From NCBI RefSeq assembly GCF_037963865.1, contig NZ_CP150170.1:4402001-4466000 (forward strand): a DNA stretch of 64,000 bases, given 5' to 3'. The position numbers were made by a program, and so were the translations under genes. Numbering within the stretch: position 1 is the stretch's first letter; every line of letters begins with the position of its first letter. Positions 44,749-53,456 of the stretch are shown piece after piece. The stretch comes from Paenibacillus sp. FSL R10-2734 (GTDB lineage: Bacteria > Bacillota > Bacilli > Paenibacillales > Paenibacillaceae). The notes below the pieces were generated by a model, which was not told the origin of the DNA, did not search any database, and was given only the letters and a program-made list of their open reading frames with translations.

Positions 44749-45750
44749 CTAAATGACTTGCTTATAAAATTTGATCTGAAATTGTGTACCCATTCCTACT
44801 TCACTCTTCACATCGATCGTTCCGTTTTGTCCGGTGACAATACTTTGTGCTAAGGCGAGCCCTATCCCAACACTATCCTCGTTTGCATTCTTACCCTTGT
44901 AGAATCGTTTGAAAATATAGGGGATCTCTGCCTTGGGGATTCCTTTGCCGTTATCAGCAATGACAATTTCCGTAAACAACGTATTTTCCGCAAAAGAAAT
45001 CTTGATTTCTCCACCTGCAGGTGTGTGCTCTACACAGTTTTTGAGAATATTAATCAAAGCCTCAGCTGTCCAATTGAGATCGCCCACGAATGTGGTGGTA
45101 TCAGCTCCATCAATCGAGATTCTTTGTTCTTTAATATCCATTGGAATTAACATGGGCTCTAATGATTTCTGAACTAGCTTACTCACCTGTATTTGATCTT
45201 TTTTAAAATGAATGGTTCCAGCATCGATCTTGGAGAACTTTAATAATGAGGAGACCAGCCATCCAATTCGTTCGAGTTGAAGGCTAATTTTCCTCGTAAA
45301 CTCCATTCTCTTCTCAACGTTCAAGTCAGGGTCGCTTAATAAATCTGCCATCACGGTCATGGAGGTTAGCGGGGTTTTGAGCTGATGAGAGATATCCGAA
45401 ATTGCATTGGTGAGTTTCATTTTATCTTCTTGTAATAGAGCGCTCTGTTCGGATAACATTAGCGTCACTTTATAGATGTCATTCTTCAGGATACTAAGCT
45501 CACCTTCCTGGTTATCACGAACATCGAGCGTATAATTCCCACTACTGATTTGACGTAGATACCCTGAAAGCTTTTCAATTTCACCGTATCTCCAGTGGGT
45601 AAATAATACACTGCAACCAATCAGCAAAGCTGAAGTCACAGCTGTGATCCACGCCGTCTCTAACGATATAAATGACGCTACTACTGTGGCCACAAGACTG
45701 ATCAAGCACATCGTTAATAATAACCATCTAAATTCTCTATTACGAAGCAT
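44749..45750 (-). CDS. Sensor histidine kinase with short membrane sensor
   Basis: ATG 45750 with AGGTG six bases upstream gives 333 residues; the GTG at 45759 is poorly placed. Two helices near 10-55 are joined by a very short loop, leaving almost no extracytoplasmic sensor, as in intramembrane-sensing kinases. A HAMP-like segment (LSGYLRQISSGNYTLDV) follows, then the H-box AISDISHQLKTPLTSM near 120 and the ATPase boxes NCVEHTPAGG, DNGKGIP, VGIGLALAQ. It is paired with the response regulator and lies upstream of the ABC transporter, which may itself supply the signal (flux sensing). Confidence 0.93.
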   Translation of the reverse strand: MLRNREFRWLLLTMCLISLVATVVASFISLETAWITAVTSALLIGCSVLFTHWRYGEIEKLSGYLRQISSGNYTLDVRDNQEGELSILKNDIYKVTLMLSEQSALLQEDKMKLTNAISDISHQLKTPLTSMTVMADLLSDPDLNVEKRMEFTRKISLQLERIGWLVSSLLKFSKIDAGTIHFKKDQIQVSKLVQKSLEPMLIPMDIKEQRISIDGADTTTFVGDLNWTAEALINILKNCVEHTPAGGEIKISFAENTLFTEIVIADNGKGIPKAEIPYIFKRFYKGKNANEDSVGIGLALAQSIVTGQNGTIDVKSEVGMGTQFQIKFYKQVI

Positions 45751-45751
45751 C

Positions 45752-46435
45752 CTAATCACCTACCTTGTAACCCAACCCTCGAACTGTTTTGATCAGCGTA
45801 GGTTCTTGGGGGTTATCTTCTAACTTTTCCCTTAATCTTTTAATATAAACTGACAATGTATTATCATTCACGAATTCTCCAGCTACATCCCAAATCCGCT
45901 CTAGCAATTGATTTCTTGAGAGAACCTGTCCAACATGATTAGCAAAGATCAGTAGTAGACGATACTCTAATGCTGTCAGTAGCACTTCATCTCCATTCTT
46001 AAAAACTTTTCCTTCAAGGGTGTTAATCCGTATGTTCTCTAATTCGATATTGGATGGAGTCTGAACCTGCTTGTTATATCTTCTTAAGACGGATTTAATA
46101 CGCGATAATAGCTCACGAATCCGAAAAGGCTTGGTTATGTAATCATCTGCACCCATATCAAGTCCCATCACTACATTGACCTCATCATCAATCGCCGTTA
46201 AAAAGATTACCGGTATATCACTTTGCGCTTTCACGATCTTGCACAAATCATAACCACTGCCATCCGGAAGCGAAAGGTCAAAAATGCATAAAGTGAGCTC
46301 AGATAATTGTTCCTTTAGCAACGCTTTGGCAGAGGTCGCGTCATAACATAAATGGGTTTCAAAATGATCTTGTTGTAATGAATATTCTAGTCCTGATGCT
46401 ATCGTTCTATCGTCCTCGACAAGTAAAATTTTCAT
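45752..46435 (-). CDS. OmpR/PhoB-family response regulator
   Basis: A protein of 227 residues. The receiver domain (1-115) has acidic EDD at 7-9, the phosphoacceptor Asp in CIFDLSLPDGSGYD (about 53) and Lys in YITKPFRIRELL. A winged-helix domain (about 130-225) follows, with LLERIWDVAGEFVNDNTLSV and IKTVRGLGYKVGD at the end. Its stop codon is one base from the ATG of the kinase gene, so the two are translated together. It should activate the ABC transporter operon. Confidence 0.94.
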   Translation of the reverse strand: MKILLVEDDRTIASGLEYSLQQDHFETHLCYDATSAKALLKEQLSELTLCIFDLSLPDGSGYDLCKIVKAQSDIPVIFLTAIDDEVNVVMGLDMGADDYITKPFRIRELLSRIKSVLRRYNKQVQTPSNIELENIRINTLEGKVFKNGDEVLLTALEYRLLLIFANHVGQVLSRNQLLERIWDVAGEFVNDNTLSVYIKRLREKLEDNPQEPTLIKTVRGLGYKVGD

Positions 46436-46564
46436 GGATGATCATCCTAACCTTATAATGTATTCAAATGTTCAATTCGTTCCGATGATCATTCTCTCAT
46501 AATTATAGAGTTATACCAAGTTACCTCTCCTATTAAAGTATTTACAACTTCACAGTAAATATAA

Positions 46565-46596
46565 TAAAGACGTCTACTCTATCGAATAGACGTCTC
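46565..46596 (-). terminator. Intrinsic terminator of the GNAT gene at 46605
   Basis: A 9-bp stem AGACGTCTA / TAGACGTCT with loop TTCGATAGAG (minus strand) is followed by TTATTATATT. The T run is interrupted, so efficiency is uncertain. Confidence 0.65.
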
Positions 46597-46604
46597 TAAA
46601 ATGA

Positions 46605-47405
46605 TCATATCGCAAAAGCACCACACTTATATTGATGTACCTGCTGAAAGCCTAGTCGAAGTGCTGATTTTTGGGAGCCTTCATTATCTAGTGAACAATC
46701 CCAGTAAGGAATAAAGCCATTGGCAAGCACATCCTCAACTACTAACGTCGCTAAATGAGTTCCCACTCCTTGTTTCTGATATTCAGGAAGGGTTTCAATG
46801 CCGATTGCGTGTGTATCCTGTGTCACAAAACTAGAATAGCACACTCCCATAATTTCAGAACCTTCAACAGCAGCATATCCGTAGCCTTTTTCCGCAAAGT
46901 CTTCTTTCGATGACCAGAACAAATCAATATTCTCATGTATAAATTCTATATGCTTTAGATCTAAGTTCTCCCAATCCTGCGTTTTAAGATTTATAGTTTT
47001 AATCCCATTAGTCAGCGCCGCAGGTGGGTTCTGAAGTAACTTATACACCATCTGTTCATAAGGATATAGCTTCCTAGAAGGAAACATCAATTCCAGATTC
47101 CATTCATCATGCTCACCAGAAACTTCGAAATGTTCCATCCCAAGCTCCTTCATTCTCGGTACAATATGACTAGTTACATAACTGTCCAATGCATGGATAA
47201 AGTCTTGATTGTTATGATCGCCGATAAGGTAAAACCCTTCAATCCCCTGACTCCACACTAACGCACTCTTTGGTGCTGTAAGTTGATCGACAAAGATCCA
47301 ACCTGGATTATTTCCTTCAATAATCGAGAGGATTTCGGGATGAGGATGCTCTCCTTTAAGCAGTGGCTTCAGTTTATAATAATCCTTATGAGGTATTTCA
47401 TGCAT
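46605..47405 (-). CDS. GNAT-family acetyltransferase (PF12746-like)
   Basis: A protein of 266 residues behind AAAGGGAG. The N-terminal half is a distinct domain (HPEILSIIEGNNPGWIFVDQ, then ALVWSQGIEGFYLIGD), followed by the acetyl-CoA domain with AVEGSEIMGVCYSSFV and GIETLPEYQKQGVGTHLATL (loop QKQGVG near 215). The C-terminus has YWDCSLDNEGSQKSALRLGF. This layout corresponds to the GNAT_acetyltran family. It is a single-gene unit; the substrate is unknown. Confidence 0.85.
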   Translation of the reverse strand: MHEIPHKDYYKLKPLLKGEHPHPEILSIIEGNNPGWIFVDQLTAPKSALVWSQGIEGFYLIGDHNNQDFIHALDSYVTSHIVPRMKELGMEHFEVSGEHDEWNLELMFPSRKLYPYEQMVYKLLQNPPAALTNGIKTINLKTQDWENLDLKHIEFIHENIDLFWSSKEDFAEKGYGYAAVEGSEIMGVCYSSFVTQDTHAIGIETLPEYQKQGVGTHLATLVVEDVLANGFIPYWDCSLDNEGSQKSALRLGFQQVHQYKCGAFAI

Positions 47406-47516
47406 ACAAACACTCCCTTTATTTTCCTTGCAGATATTATATGCATAAGTATAAAGTAATCGTCATTTATTGGTTGGTAAAGTTCATTAATAACTGAAAA
47501 TTACTGTCCATCTGTA

Positions 47517-48734
47517 TTATTGATAATGTTTACGAAGTCGATTGTAATATAGCCAAGTTCGACTTACATATGAGCCAAACATTAGAATTAAGATGGCGAA
47601 CAAGATCAAATTTATGAACTGCAATCGATCCAAATTAGAGGTTGCCGATAATTTTATATTTATTCCTATGAGATACGTATAACAAATAATGAGGGGCAAG
47701 AACATGGCGGTATACGTTAAAGCTATACGTCTAGCTAGTTTCAATTGATTTAACTTATCGCTGTATATTTGCGGTTTGGCTTCACCTGGTATATATTCTT
47801 GGCCCCATAAAACCCATTTCTGACTCCATGCACTCGAATTATATAGACGTGTCCAGCCAGCATCCCTGTGAATGTTGAAGTAATTGCTATCTGCAGTATT
47901 CTGTAAGTCCGCACAATAACACACCTTACGAGGCTTCCCTTTTTTAAAATAAAAGGCAGTTCCTGTTTTGCCAACACTGTACAAATTATATCCCTTTTCT
48001 TCCATCTCTTCGAGCCACTGCTCAAGACGATCTGGCGCATACATCCATCCAAGCTTCCACTTCATAACAAGTTGACCTGAACTTTTCAAGCGCTTCTCTT
48101 CACTCTTACTTAGTCTGTCTTGAAGAATGGATGCCGCTTGACCCTTTAGCTTGGTAGGCTGTAAGAACTCTCCAGTTAATCTCTTATTAGTCCTGTTTAT
48201 TGTGATCAGCGAATAAACTGTGAGAATACACAAAATAATACTAACCCCTAATGCAGTAGCGGGAATATACCCATATGGTTCGGTAAAAACCTTAATAAGA
48301 TCGACTTTGGATGCACCCATAGTCATAGCAATCGTACTTATCAATAATACATTAAGTAACCCAACCATTAAATAAATCAATATCCCCATATAAATGTACA
48401 TGATCTTCTTGTTGTGTTTAACTATTCCCTCTCGATCAGGAAATGTTCTTATCTGTTCTAAAGGCAGCCCATTCATCGTCACAACCCATTTGCCGCTCTG
48501 TAACACCTTCGTCCATCCAAAGTTCAATAGCCCTTTAGATAGGGATCGGTTTTGAACTTTATCGAATACGATCCTATAGGTAGCTGCTTTTGGTTCGCTA
48601 GACTGAAAGTAAAAATATCTAGTTAACCGGTTGATTCGGATGAGTTCATAGCCCTTTTCCGCCATAGAAGCCAACCATTCTTCGGTTTTCTGAACATCAT
48701 AACTCCAAAAGGGTCTAAATACCTTGATGATCAT
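47517..48734 (-). CDS. DUF2812-domain membrane protein
   Basis: A protein of 405 residues behind GGGGGTGA. Two homologous DUF2812 units are visible: EEWLASMAEKGYELIRINRL near 17 and LEQWLEEMEEKGYNLYSVGK near 235. Both are followed by a YYFQS- or YFKKG-type strand and an xxxGW segment. Four transmembrane helices lie near 115, 150, 345 and 375. It overlaps the PadR gene by 20 bases. PadR-DUF2812 pairs are common in Firmicutes, and the membrane protein may act as a sensor or anti-regulator in cell-envelope stress; this is inference. Confidence 0.85.
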   Translation of the reverse strand: MIIKVFRPFWSYDVQKTEEWLASMAEKGYELIRINRLTRYFYFQSSEPKAATYRIVFDKVQNRSLSKGLLNFGWTKVLQSGKWVVTMNGLPLEQIRTFPDREGIVKHNKKIMYIYMGILIYLMVGLLNVLLISTIAMTMGASKVDLIKVFTEPYGYIPATALGVSIILCILTVYSLITINRTNKRLTGEFLQPTKLKGQAASILQDRLSKSEEKRLKSSGQLVMKWKLGWMYAPDRLEQWLEEMEEKGYNLYSVGKTGTAFYFKKGKPRKVCYCADLQNTADSNYFNIHRDAGWTRLYNSSAWSQKWVLWGQEYIPGEAKPQIYSDKLNQLKLARRIALTYTAMFLPLIICYTYLIGINIKLSATSNLDRLQFINLILFAILILMFGSYVSRTWLYYNRLRKHYQ

Positions 48735-49041
48735 CTATATCACCCCCATAGTTCATAGCATTCTCATATAGCTCTTTAAGCCTGTTGATCTCCGTAGCAA
48801 GAATTAGCTTCCCTATGTCTGTTCTTTCGTAAACCGTTCTTCTCTCTTCATCAGCAAAAACCGTAATCATCCCATCTTTTTGCATTTTCGTTAACGTGCC
48901 ATAAACGGTACCCGAACCCAATAATAGACGAGCCTTCGTTATTTTCTCCACATGCTTCACAATTCCATAACCATGACGTGGTTCATCTAAGGATAAAAGA
49001 ATATAGAAAGCTGTTTCAGTCATTGGCACATATTTTTTCAA
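48715..49041 (-). CDS. PadR-family transcriptional regulator
   Basis: From the TTG at 49041 the product is 108 residues starting MKKYVPMTETAFYILLSLDE, the usual PadR start. The frame is open to 49101 and an ATG also occurs at 49020; none has a strong ribosome site. The winged-helix core is clear (EPRHGYGIVKHVEKITKARL, then GSGTVYGTLTKMQKDGMITV). It is translationally coupled to the DUF2812 protein. PadR proteins repress neighbouring genes and respond to small molecules or phosphorylation. Confidence 0.85.
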   Translation of the reverse strand: MKKYVPMTETAFYILLSLDEPRHGYGIVKHVEKITKARLLLGSGTVYGTLTKMQKDGMITVFADEERRTVYERTDIGKLILATEINRLKELYENAMNYGGDIDDHQGI

Positions 49042-49176
49042 CACTTTCTCAGGGTTCAATATGCCCAGCTCCCTTATTTTGTAACTACGTTTATACATCA
49101 CAATTAAATATGTCTCATCGTGACTATATCACGTTGTGACATAGTCTGCAATATCATTTCTCCGATCCATTAAAAT

Positions 49177-49229
49177 CAAAAAAAGTGTATAGAATCGCTT
49201 CATCAGCAACTCTGTACACTCTTTTTTTA
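49177..49229 (-). terminator. Terminator of the yqkB-like gene
   Basis: Stem arms AGTGTACAGAGTT and GATTCTATACACT (imperfect) are followed by TTTTTTT on the minus strand; a T run on the plus strand makes it potentially bidirectional. Confidence 0.7.
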
Positions 49230-49244
49230 ACTGCTCCAACCTAT

Positions 49245-49562
49245 CTAGCGAATATCGTTTATCCGAATATTACTTCCTAACAGACTCGAATCACTACTTA
49301 ATCGGAATGAAGGGTAGTTCTCATCTGCTTCAAGCCGCATCAAGTCATCAAATAAAGATTCTTGTTGACGGTCAACAAAAAATGAAAAGGGTTCTTTCTG
49401 AACTGCAATATCTGTAGTATTGGGTTCACTAATAATCTGAATTACGATCACACCATTACAACCGCAGCCCTCCGTATCAAAGAACAATTTAAAATATCCT
49501 GGTCGTTCACCAAGGTTTTCTTTTAACCTTTCAATAGTTCGCGTGTTCAATTGTATGAACAT
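49245..49562 (-). CDS. HesB/YqkB-like iron-sulfur biosynthesis family protein
   Basis: A protein of 105 residues behind AGGGGTAG. The HesB-like core is visible: YFKLFFDTEGCGCNGVIVIQ with a CGC motif near 34, a central FSFFVDRQQESLF and a C-terminal SDSSLLGSNIRI. This matches YqkB-type proteins, which resemble IscA/ErpA but lack the full set of three cysteines (no C-terminal CxC). A role in iron-sulfur handling is suggested by family only. It is a single-gene unit. Confidence 0.8.
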   Translation of the reverse strand: MFIQLNTRTIERLKENLGERPGYFKLFFDTEGCGCNGVIVIQIISEPNTTDIAVQKEPFSFFVDRQQESLFDDLMRLEADENYPSFRLSSDSSLLGSNIRINDIR

Positions 49563-49683
49563 AGGATGATCTACCCCTTATTTATAATTGAGCTACTACT
49601 TTGCCAAAGTATAAATTGATTTGCTTCCACCCTCGTGTGATTGCCATCACTTCGTTTTTGACAGACATGCGACTGAGGTAAGC

Positions 49684-50142
49684 TTACGCCGACTTCTGAG
49701 TCTCCCGTTCTCCACCTAGCTTAAATACGAGAATACCACCAACGATGACCAGCACACCGATCAACTGATTCAACGTAAATGGGACCTTCTCAAGACCCAT
49801 CCAGCCTAATGAATCCCACAGTAGTGCGAACCCAAGCTGAGAAATTAATACGATCGAGATCGCATACGTTGGACCGAGTCGTTTTGTCCCCTGCACGAGA
49901 CAGATGACCACGCCAACCCCGATCAAACCGCTGATCCAATACCATGGTTCCATATTTCTCAAAGTAAATATACGGTTTCCTTCAACGATAAGACTCATCA
50001 CAAATGAAGCTAGAAATCCCATTCCTAACACTAAAGTGGTCGTAGCCCAAGATCCAACCTTTTCGTTAACTTTTGTATTAAATATATTTTGCAGACTCAC
50101 AAGTGATCCCGCGATTAGCGCTAATATCAAACCAATAACCAT
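49684..50142 (-). CDS. DMT-superfamily transporter subunit (DUF606/YdcZ)
   Basis: A protein of 152 residues behind GGAGGAG with five hydrophobic helices. The N-terminus (GLILALIAGSLVSLQNIFNT) and C-terminus (NQLIGVLVIVGGILVFKLGG) match the DUF606 (YdcZ) half-transporter. It is paired with another DUF606 gene 38 bases upstream; such pairs are thought to form a heterodimeric ten-helix carrier. The substrate is unknown. Confidence 0.87.
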   Translation of the reverse strand: MVIGLILALIAGSLVSLQNIFNTKVNEKVGSWATTTLVLGMGFLASFVMSLIVEGNRIFTLRNMEPWYWISGLIGVGVVICLVQGTKRLGPTYAISIVLISQLGFALLWDSLGWMGLEKVPFTLNQLIGVLVIVGGILVFKLGGERETQKSA

Positions 50143-50180
50143 AACTTAACTCCTCCATTTATCGACTATACTCAAGGTTA

Positions 50181-50606
50181 TTAAAATTTCAGTATCACTA
50201 CGCCAACAATCATCAGCCCGATACCGATGAACTGTGGCAGTCTCATCTTTCGCTTTTCCATTCCAAACCAGCCTTTAATATCAATCAAGAAAGTCAGACA
50301 TAACTGAGCAATCAATAATGAGGATATGGTAAACGTAACACCAATTTTCTGAATGGCAGTTACTTCACTAAAAATGATAACAGCCGCAAAAGCGCCGCCG
50401 ATCAAATACAAGGGCTTCACTTTCTTAAATCCTTGCCATTTCCCATCTCTGACGAACAAGAGAATTAGTAAGGACATAATGAACCCCGTTAACTGTGTAA
50501 TTGTCGCCGCCTGCCAAGTACCAATATCTTGACTAATTCGAGCATTAGACACGCCCTGTAGAGTAATACAAGCCCCCGCTAAAAATGCAAAAATAATTCC
50601 TTTCAT
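50181..50606 (-). CDS. DMT-superfamily transporter subunit (DUF606/YdcZ), partner
   Basis: A protein of 141 residues behind TTGAGGAGAG with four or five helices: IIFAFLAGACITLQGVSNAR, LIGGAFAAVIIFSEVTAIQK and a terminal IGIGLMIVGVVILKF. It is the first gene of the pair with 49684-50142. The two share the DUF606 pattern but only modest identity, consistent with a heterodimer. Confidence 0.87.
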   Translation of the reverse strand: MKGIIFAFLAGACITLQGVSNARISQDIGTWQAATITQLTGFIMSLLILLFVRDGKWQGFKKVKPLYLIGGAFAAVIIFSEVTAIQKIGVTFTISSLLIAQLCLTFLIDIKGWFGMEKRKMRLPQFIGIGLMIVGVVILKF

Positions 50607-50734
50607 TTCTCTCTCTCCTCAACTTCAATCTCTTACATATTAAATAGCAATTCAGGGGTTTAAAAAAGGACATCTGTCCTTAATCAGAAGAAACGTTGTG
50701 ATTGCCCAAAATAGACGACCGTTGCTCGAATAAA

Positions 50735-50776
50735 TAAAAAGACCGCCTCAAGCCTTCTTATAGGCTCAAAACGGAC
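50735..50776 (-). terminator. Intrinsic terminator of the NUDIX gene
   Basis: Arms GTCCGTTTTGAGCC and GGCTTGAGGCGGTC on the minus strand form an imperfect stem with loop TATAAGAA, followed by TTTTTATTTATT. Confidence 0.78.
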
Positions 50777-50799
50777 TTCAAATATGTTGAATTGTTGAT

Positions 50800-51201
50800 T
50801 TATGAAAGCAAATTCTTCTCATGCAATTGATCAAAAATGATTTGAGTAACTACAGACACACGATCCCGATCCTTATAGCTTAACCAAGATAATTCCTCGA
50901 TTTCGGACGCCGGTGTTAGTGCACCTTCATAATCTGCAATATAACAGGTCATTTTTACAGTAACGCCTTCCGCTTTACCATGAGCCTCCGCTTCAAATGT
51001 TCCAAAATAAGATATAGTATCTGCCTTGATCTGAACAGATATCTCTTCCTCTATTTCACGCACGAGCGTCTCTACATCTGTTTCTCCAGCTTCTCTTTTT
51101 CCTCCAGGTAAATAGTACGTATCTTTCCCTTTAGAACGCGCACATAAGACTTGTCCATTCTCGATATGAATCCATGCGATTTTATCAATTATTGTAGTCA
51201 T
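50800..51201 (-). CDS. NUDIX hydrolase
   Basis: ATG 51201 with GGGGAG close upstream gives 133 residues. The Nudix box is at about 31-53: GGKREAGETDVETLVREIEE followed by EIS, so the usual Gly near the end is Ser. The catalytic REIEEE core is intact. The length fits a small nucleotide-diphosphate hydrolase. The substrate is unknown; the C-terminal EELSWLSYKD is typical of MutT-like members. Confidence 0.9.
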   Translation of the reverse strand: MTTIIDKIAWIHIENGQVLCARSKGKDTYYLPGGKREAGETDVETLVREIEEEISVQIKADTISYFGTFEAEAHGKAEGVTVKMTCYIADYEGALTPASEIEELSWLSYKDRDRVSVVTQIIFDQLHEKNLLS

Positions 51202-51415
51202 ATTGTTCTCCCCATGCCTTTTTTCCAACAATTATATCATACAGCTGAACTAACACATTTATGCAACGTCAGCTTTAGCTTTTTGAATGCGCATCTTAGA
51301 TTGAGATAGATGATAAAAAATAAAGTGAGTTTCTTCTGTCTTTCACATATAATTGTTTATAATTGGAAGAGGTAATTTACGAAACGAAATGACAAATGAA
51401 CAGGAGTGTGAATTC

Positions 51416-52219
51416 ATGAAACTTCAATTCAACTTATTCCCGGGCGGATTGCCCAAGGCGCTCACGATGAGCTATGATGACGGACAGAAACACGATATTC
51501 GCTTGGCCGAGATTTTTGATCAATATGGGATTAAAGGCACCTTCCATTTAAATAGCGCAATGATAAACGCACCCGGATTCTTATCTTCTGATGATGTTAA
51601 AAATGTTCTCAGAAATCATGAGGTATCTGCACATTCCGTTACTCATCCACATCTAGAGCGACTTCCCTTACCGATGGTGATCGATGAATTATTTGAAGAC
51701 CGTAAGCGACTTGAGAAGCTGGTCGATTACCCGGTGCGAGGAATGTCCTATCCCTACGGTACATACTCTCAGGAAATCATTGCACCATTACAATCTGTTG
51801 GGATTGAATACAGCCGTACTGTCCACTCTACCAAACAGTTTGATATGCCTTTGAATTTTATGGAGTGGCATCCAACCTGCCACCATATTGAAGATCTCAA
51901 TCAAGTATGGGAGCGATTCACAACAGAAGGACCCTCCCAGAAATTGAGACTCTGTTATGTTTGGGGTCATAGCTATGAATTCGCACAGCAGAACAATTGG
52001 GAGCTTATCGAAACCTTTTGCCAGCAGGCAGGTGGACATTCGAATATTTGGTACGCTACCAATATCGAGATCTATGATTATGTCACTGCACTCTATTCAC
52101 TAAAAATTAGTGCCGACAAAACGATCATCCGGAACAACTCTGCTATAGATGTATGGGTATCGGTAAATGATCAACCTGTTCATATTAAGGGTGGAAGCAC
52201 GTATAATCATCGTTCCTAA
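51416..52219 (+). CDS. Polysaccharide deacetylase family protein (CE4-like)
   Basis: ATG 51416 after AGGAGTGTG gives 267 residues with no signal peptide. Motif 1 is SYDDGQKHD (Asp pair near 20), motif 2 HSVTHPHLERL (metal His pair near 84), motif 3 MSYPYGTYSQEI. Many Paenibacillus relatives are cytoplasmic and act on carbohydrate oligomers. A final His in WGHSYEF may complete the site. It is convergent with the copper-amine-oxidase-N gene at a shared terminator. Confidence 0.88.
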   Translation: MKLQFNLFPGGLPKALTMSYDDGQKHDIRLAEIFDQYGIKGTFHLNSAMINAPGFLSSDDVKNVLRNHEVSAHSVTHPHLERLPLPMVIDELFEDRKRLEKLVDYPVRGMSYPYGTYSQEIIAPLQSVGIEYSRTVHSTKQFDMPLNFMEWHPTCHHIEDLNQVWERFTTEGPSQKLRLCYVWGHSYEFAQQNNWELIETFCQQAGGHSNIWYATNIEIYDYVTALYSLKISADKTIIRNNSAIDVWVSVNDQPVHIKGGSTYNHRS

Positions 52220-52260
52220 TTTGGATAGGTTAACTCAAAGGCGAATTTTTTATAAATACC

Positions 52261-52299
52261 AAAAGAGGTGCATCCAAAGTGACTGGATGTACCTCTTTT
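52261..52299. terminator. Bidirectional terminator
   Basis: A 16-bp stem AAAAGAGGTGCATCCA / TGGATGTACCTCTTTT with loop AAGTGAC lies between the convergent deacetylase and copper-amine-oxidase-N genes. Confidence 0.88.
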
Positions 52300-52311
52300 A
52301 GGATAATAGAT

Positions 52312-53454
52312 TTACTTCGTAACAAGTGTATAGGTTACTTTTTTTGCATATCCATCAATCAAGGGAGTGTAGTTAAAGGTCAGAACATTTCCAGCACGGT
52401 TCTTTAATACCAACATTTTTGATAGAACATATGGATCTCTGCCATCATTCACTCTATCCCATTCCTTACGATCCTCGCTACTAATCAGTTGTTCGCTAAG
52501 ATTGATGATATCTCCAGTACTACTATAAATAATAAAGAGCTGTGTCGTATTCAAAAAGCGAACGAGCGCAACATCTTCCGCAGCATACTCCACTATGAAA
52601 TCTCCTGTTGTTCCGGTAAGCTTCTCCAAATCGAACAACTTACCCAATCGACCATCTTTAGAAATATACTGAACGCTCTTCCCGTCTGTCATGTACAACT
52701 GAGTAGAAGGCACTTGTGGCGCATGCGTATAAGCTGCGATACTATAATTATAGTCCATTTGCTTAAGAATAGTGCCCGCTTTGACTAATACCTGATAGCT
52801 GCTACTGAAATCAGTGAACATGGCATAATGATTGTCTGTTAACTGGAGCAGATCCGTTCCATTGCCAAGTCCCTTGATCTCAAATCCATGATTATAAGCT
52901 GATTCTGTGAGAGGCAGTTGACCTATCTTTACTGGCTTCCCAACGACCGAAGCACGATAGTACAAATCCCCGTTCTTCTGAGATACCCAATAAGATCGAC
53001 CTTCTGCAGTAGCGGTGACAAATCTTGGTTCGTCTACAACCTGGATTATCTCATCCGTTTTATTAAGCCATGCTTTGCCTCCAAGGACACTGACCGTTGA
53101 GACTAGTGGCACGTATAGGGTACCCTTGATAATACGCGGTGATTTTGACAATGCCGATACCGACCCGTTCACTTTTGACAATGTAGCACCTGATGTTAGG
53201 ACTATTTCACGCGCTGGACGAACCAATTTAGCCGTTTTGGATGGTTGATCCCAAGATAACGCATAACCCATAGCATCTGCGAGTGATTTTAGAGGAACGA
53301 AAGTCGTATTCTCTGCGATAACCTGTTTACTGCTTATTCCGGTATCTTTATAGTTGAATTGAATCTGGCTTTCCGCTCGAGCAGATGCCGCTCCAAATCC
53401 AGTACTTAATGCCACAGCAGCAAAGATACCAAGCGTTATCTTCCATTTATTCAT
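52312..53454 (-). CDS. Secreted protein with copper amine oxidase N-terminal domain
   Basis: A protein of 380 residues behind AGGAGT. A signal peptide covers about 1-27 (LGIFAAVALSTGFGAASARA). A Cu_amine_oxidN1 domain follows (TTFVPLKSLADAMGYALSWD, then VNGSVSALSKSPRIIKGTLY and VPLVSTVSVLGG), about 35-145. The remaining 230 residues look like a beta-propeller-type domain (YWVSQKNGDLYYRA, HYAMFTDFSSSYQVL). The domain is a cell-surface module in this lineage; copper amine oxidase activity is not implied. It starts 3 bases after the AlaX gene ends, so the two are co-transcribed. Confidence 0.85.
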   Translation of the reverse strand: MNKWKITLGIFAAVALSTGFGAASARAESQIQFNYKDTGISSKQVIAENTTFVPLKSLADAMGYALSWDQPSKTAKLVRPAREIVLTSGATLSKVNGSVSALSKSPRIIKGTLYVPLVSTVSVLGGKAWLNKTDEIIQVVDEPRFVTATAEGRSYWVSQKNGDLYYRASVVGKPVKIGQLPLTESAYNHGFEIKGLGNGTDLLQLTDNHYAMFTDFSSSYQVLVKAGTILKQMDYNYSIAAYTHAPQVPSTQLYMTDGKSVQYISKDGRLGKLFDLEKLTGTTGDFIVEYAAEDVALVRFLNTTQLFIIYSSTGDIINLSEQLISSEDRKEWDRVNDGRDPYVLSKMLVLKNRAGNVLTFNYTPLIDGYAKKVTYTLVTK

Positions 53455-53456
53455 TT

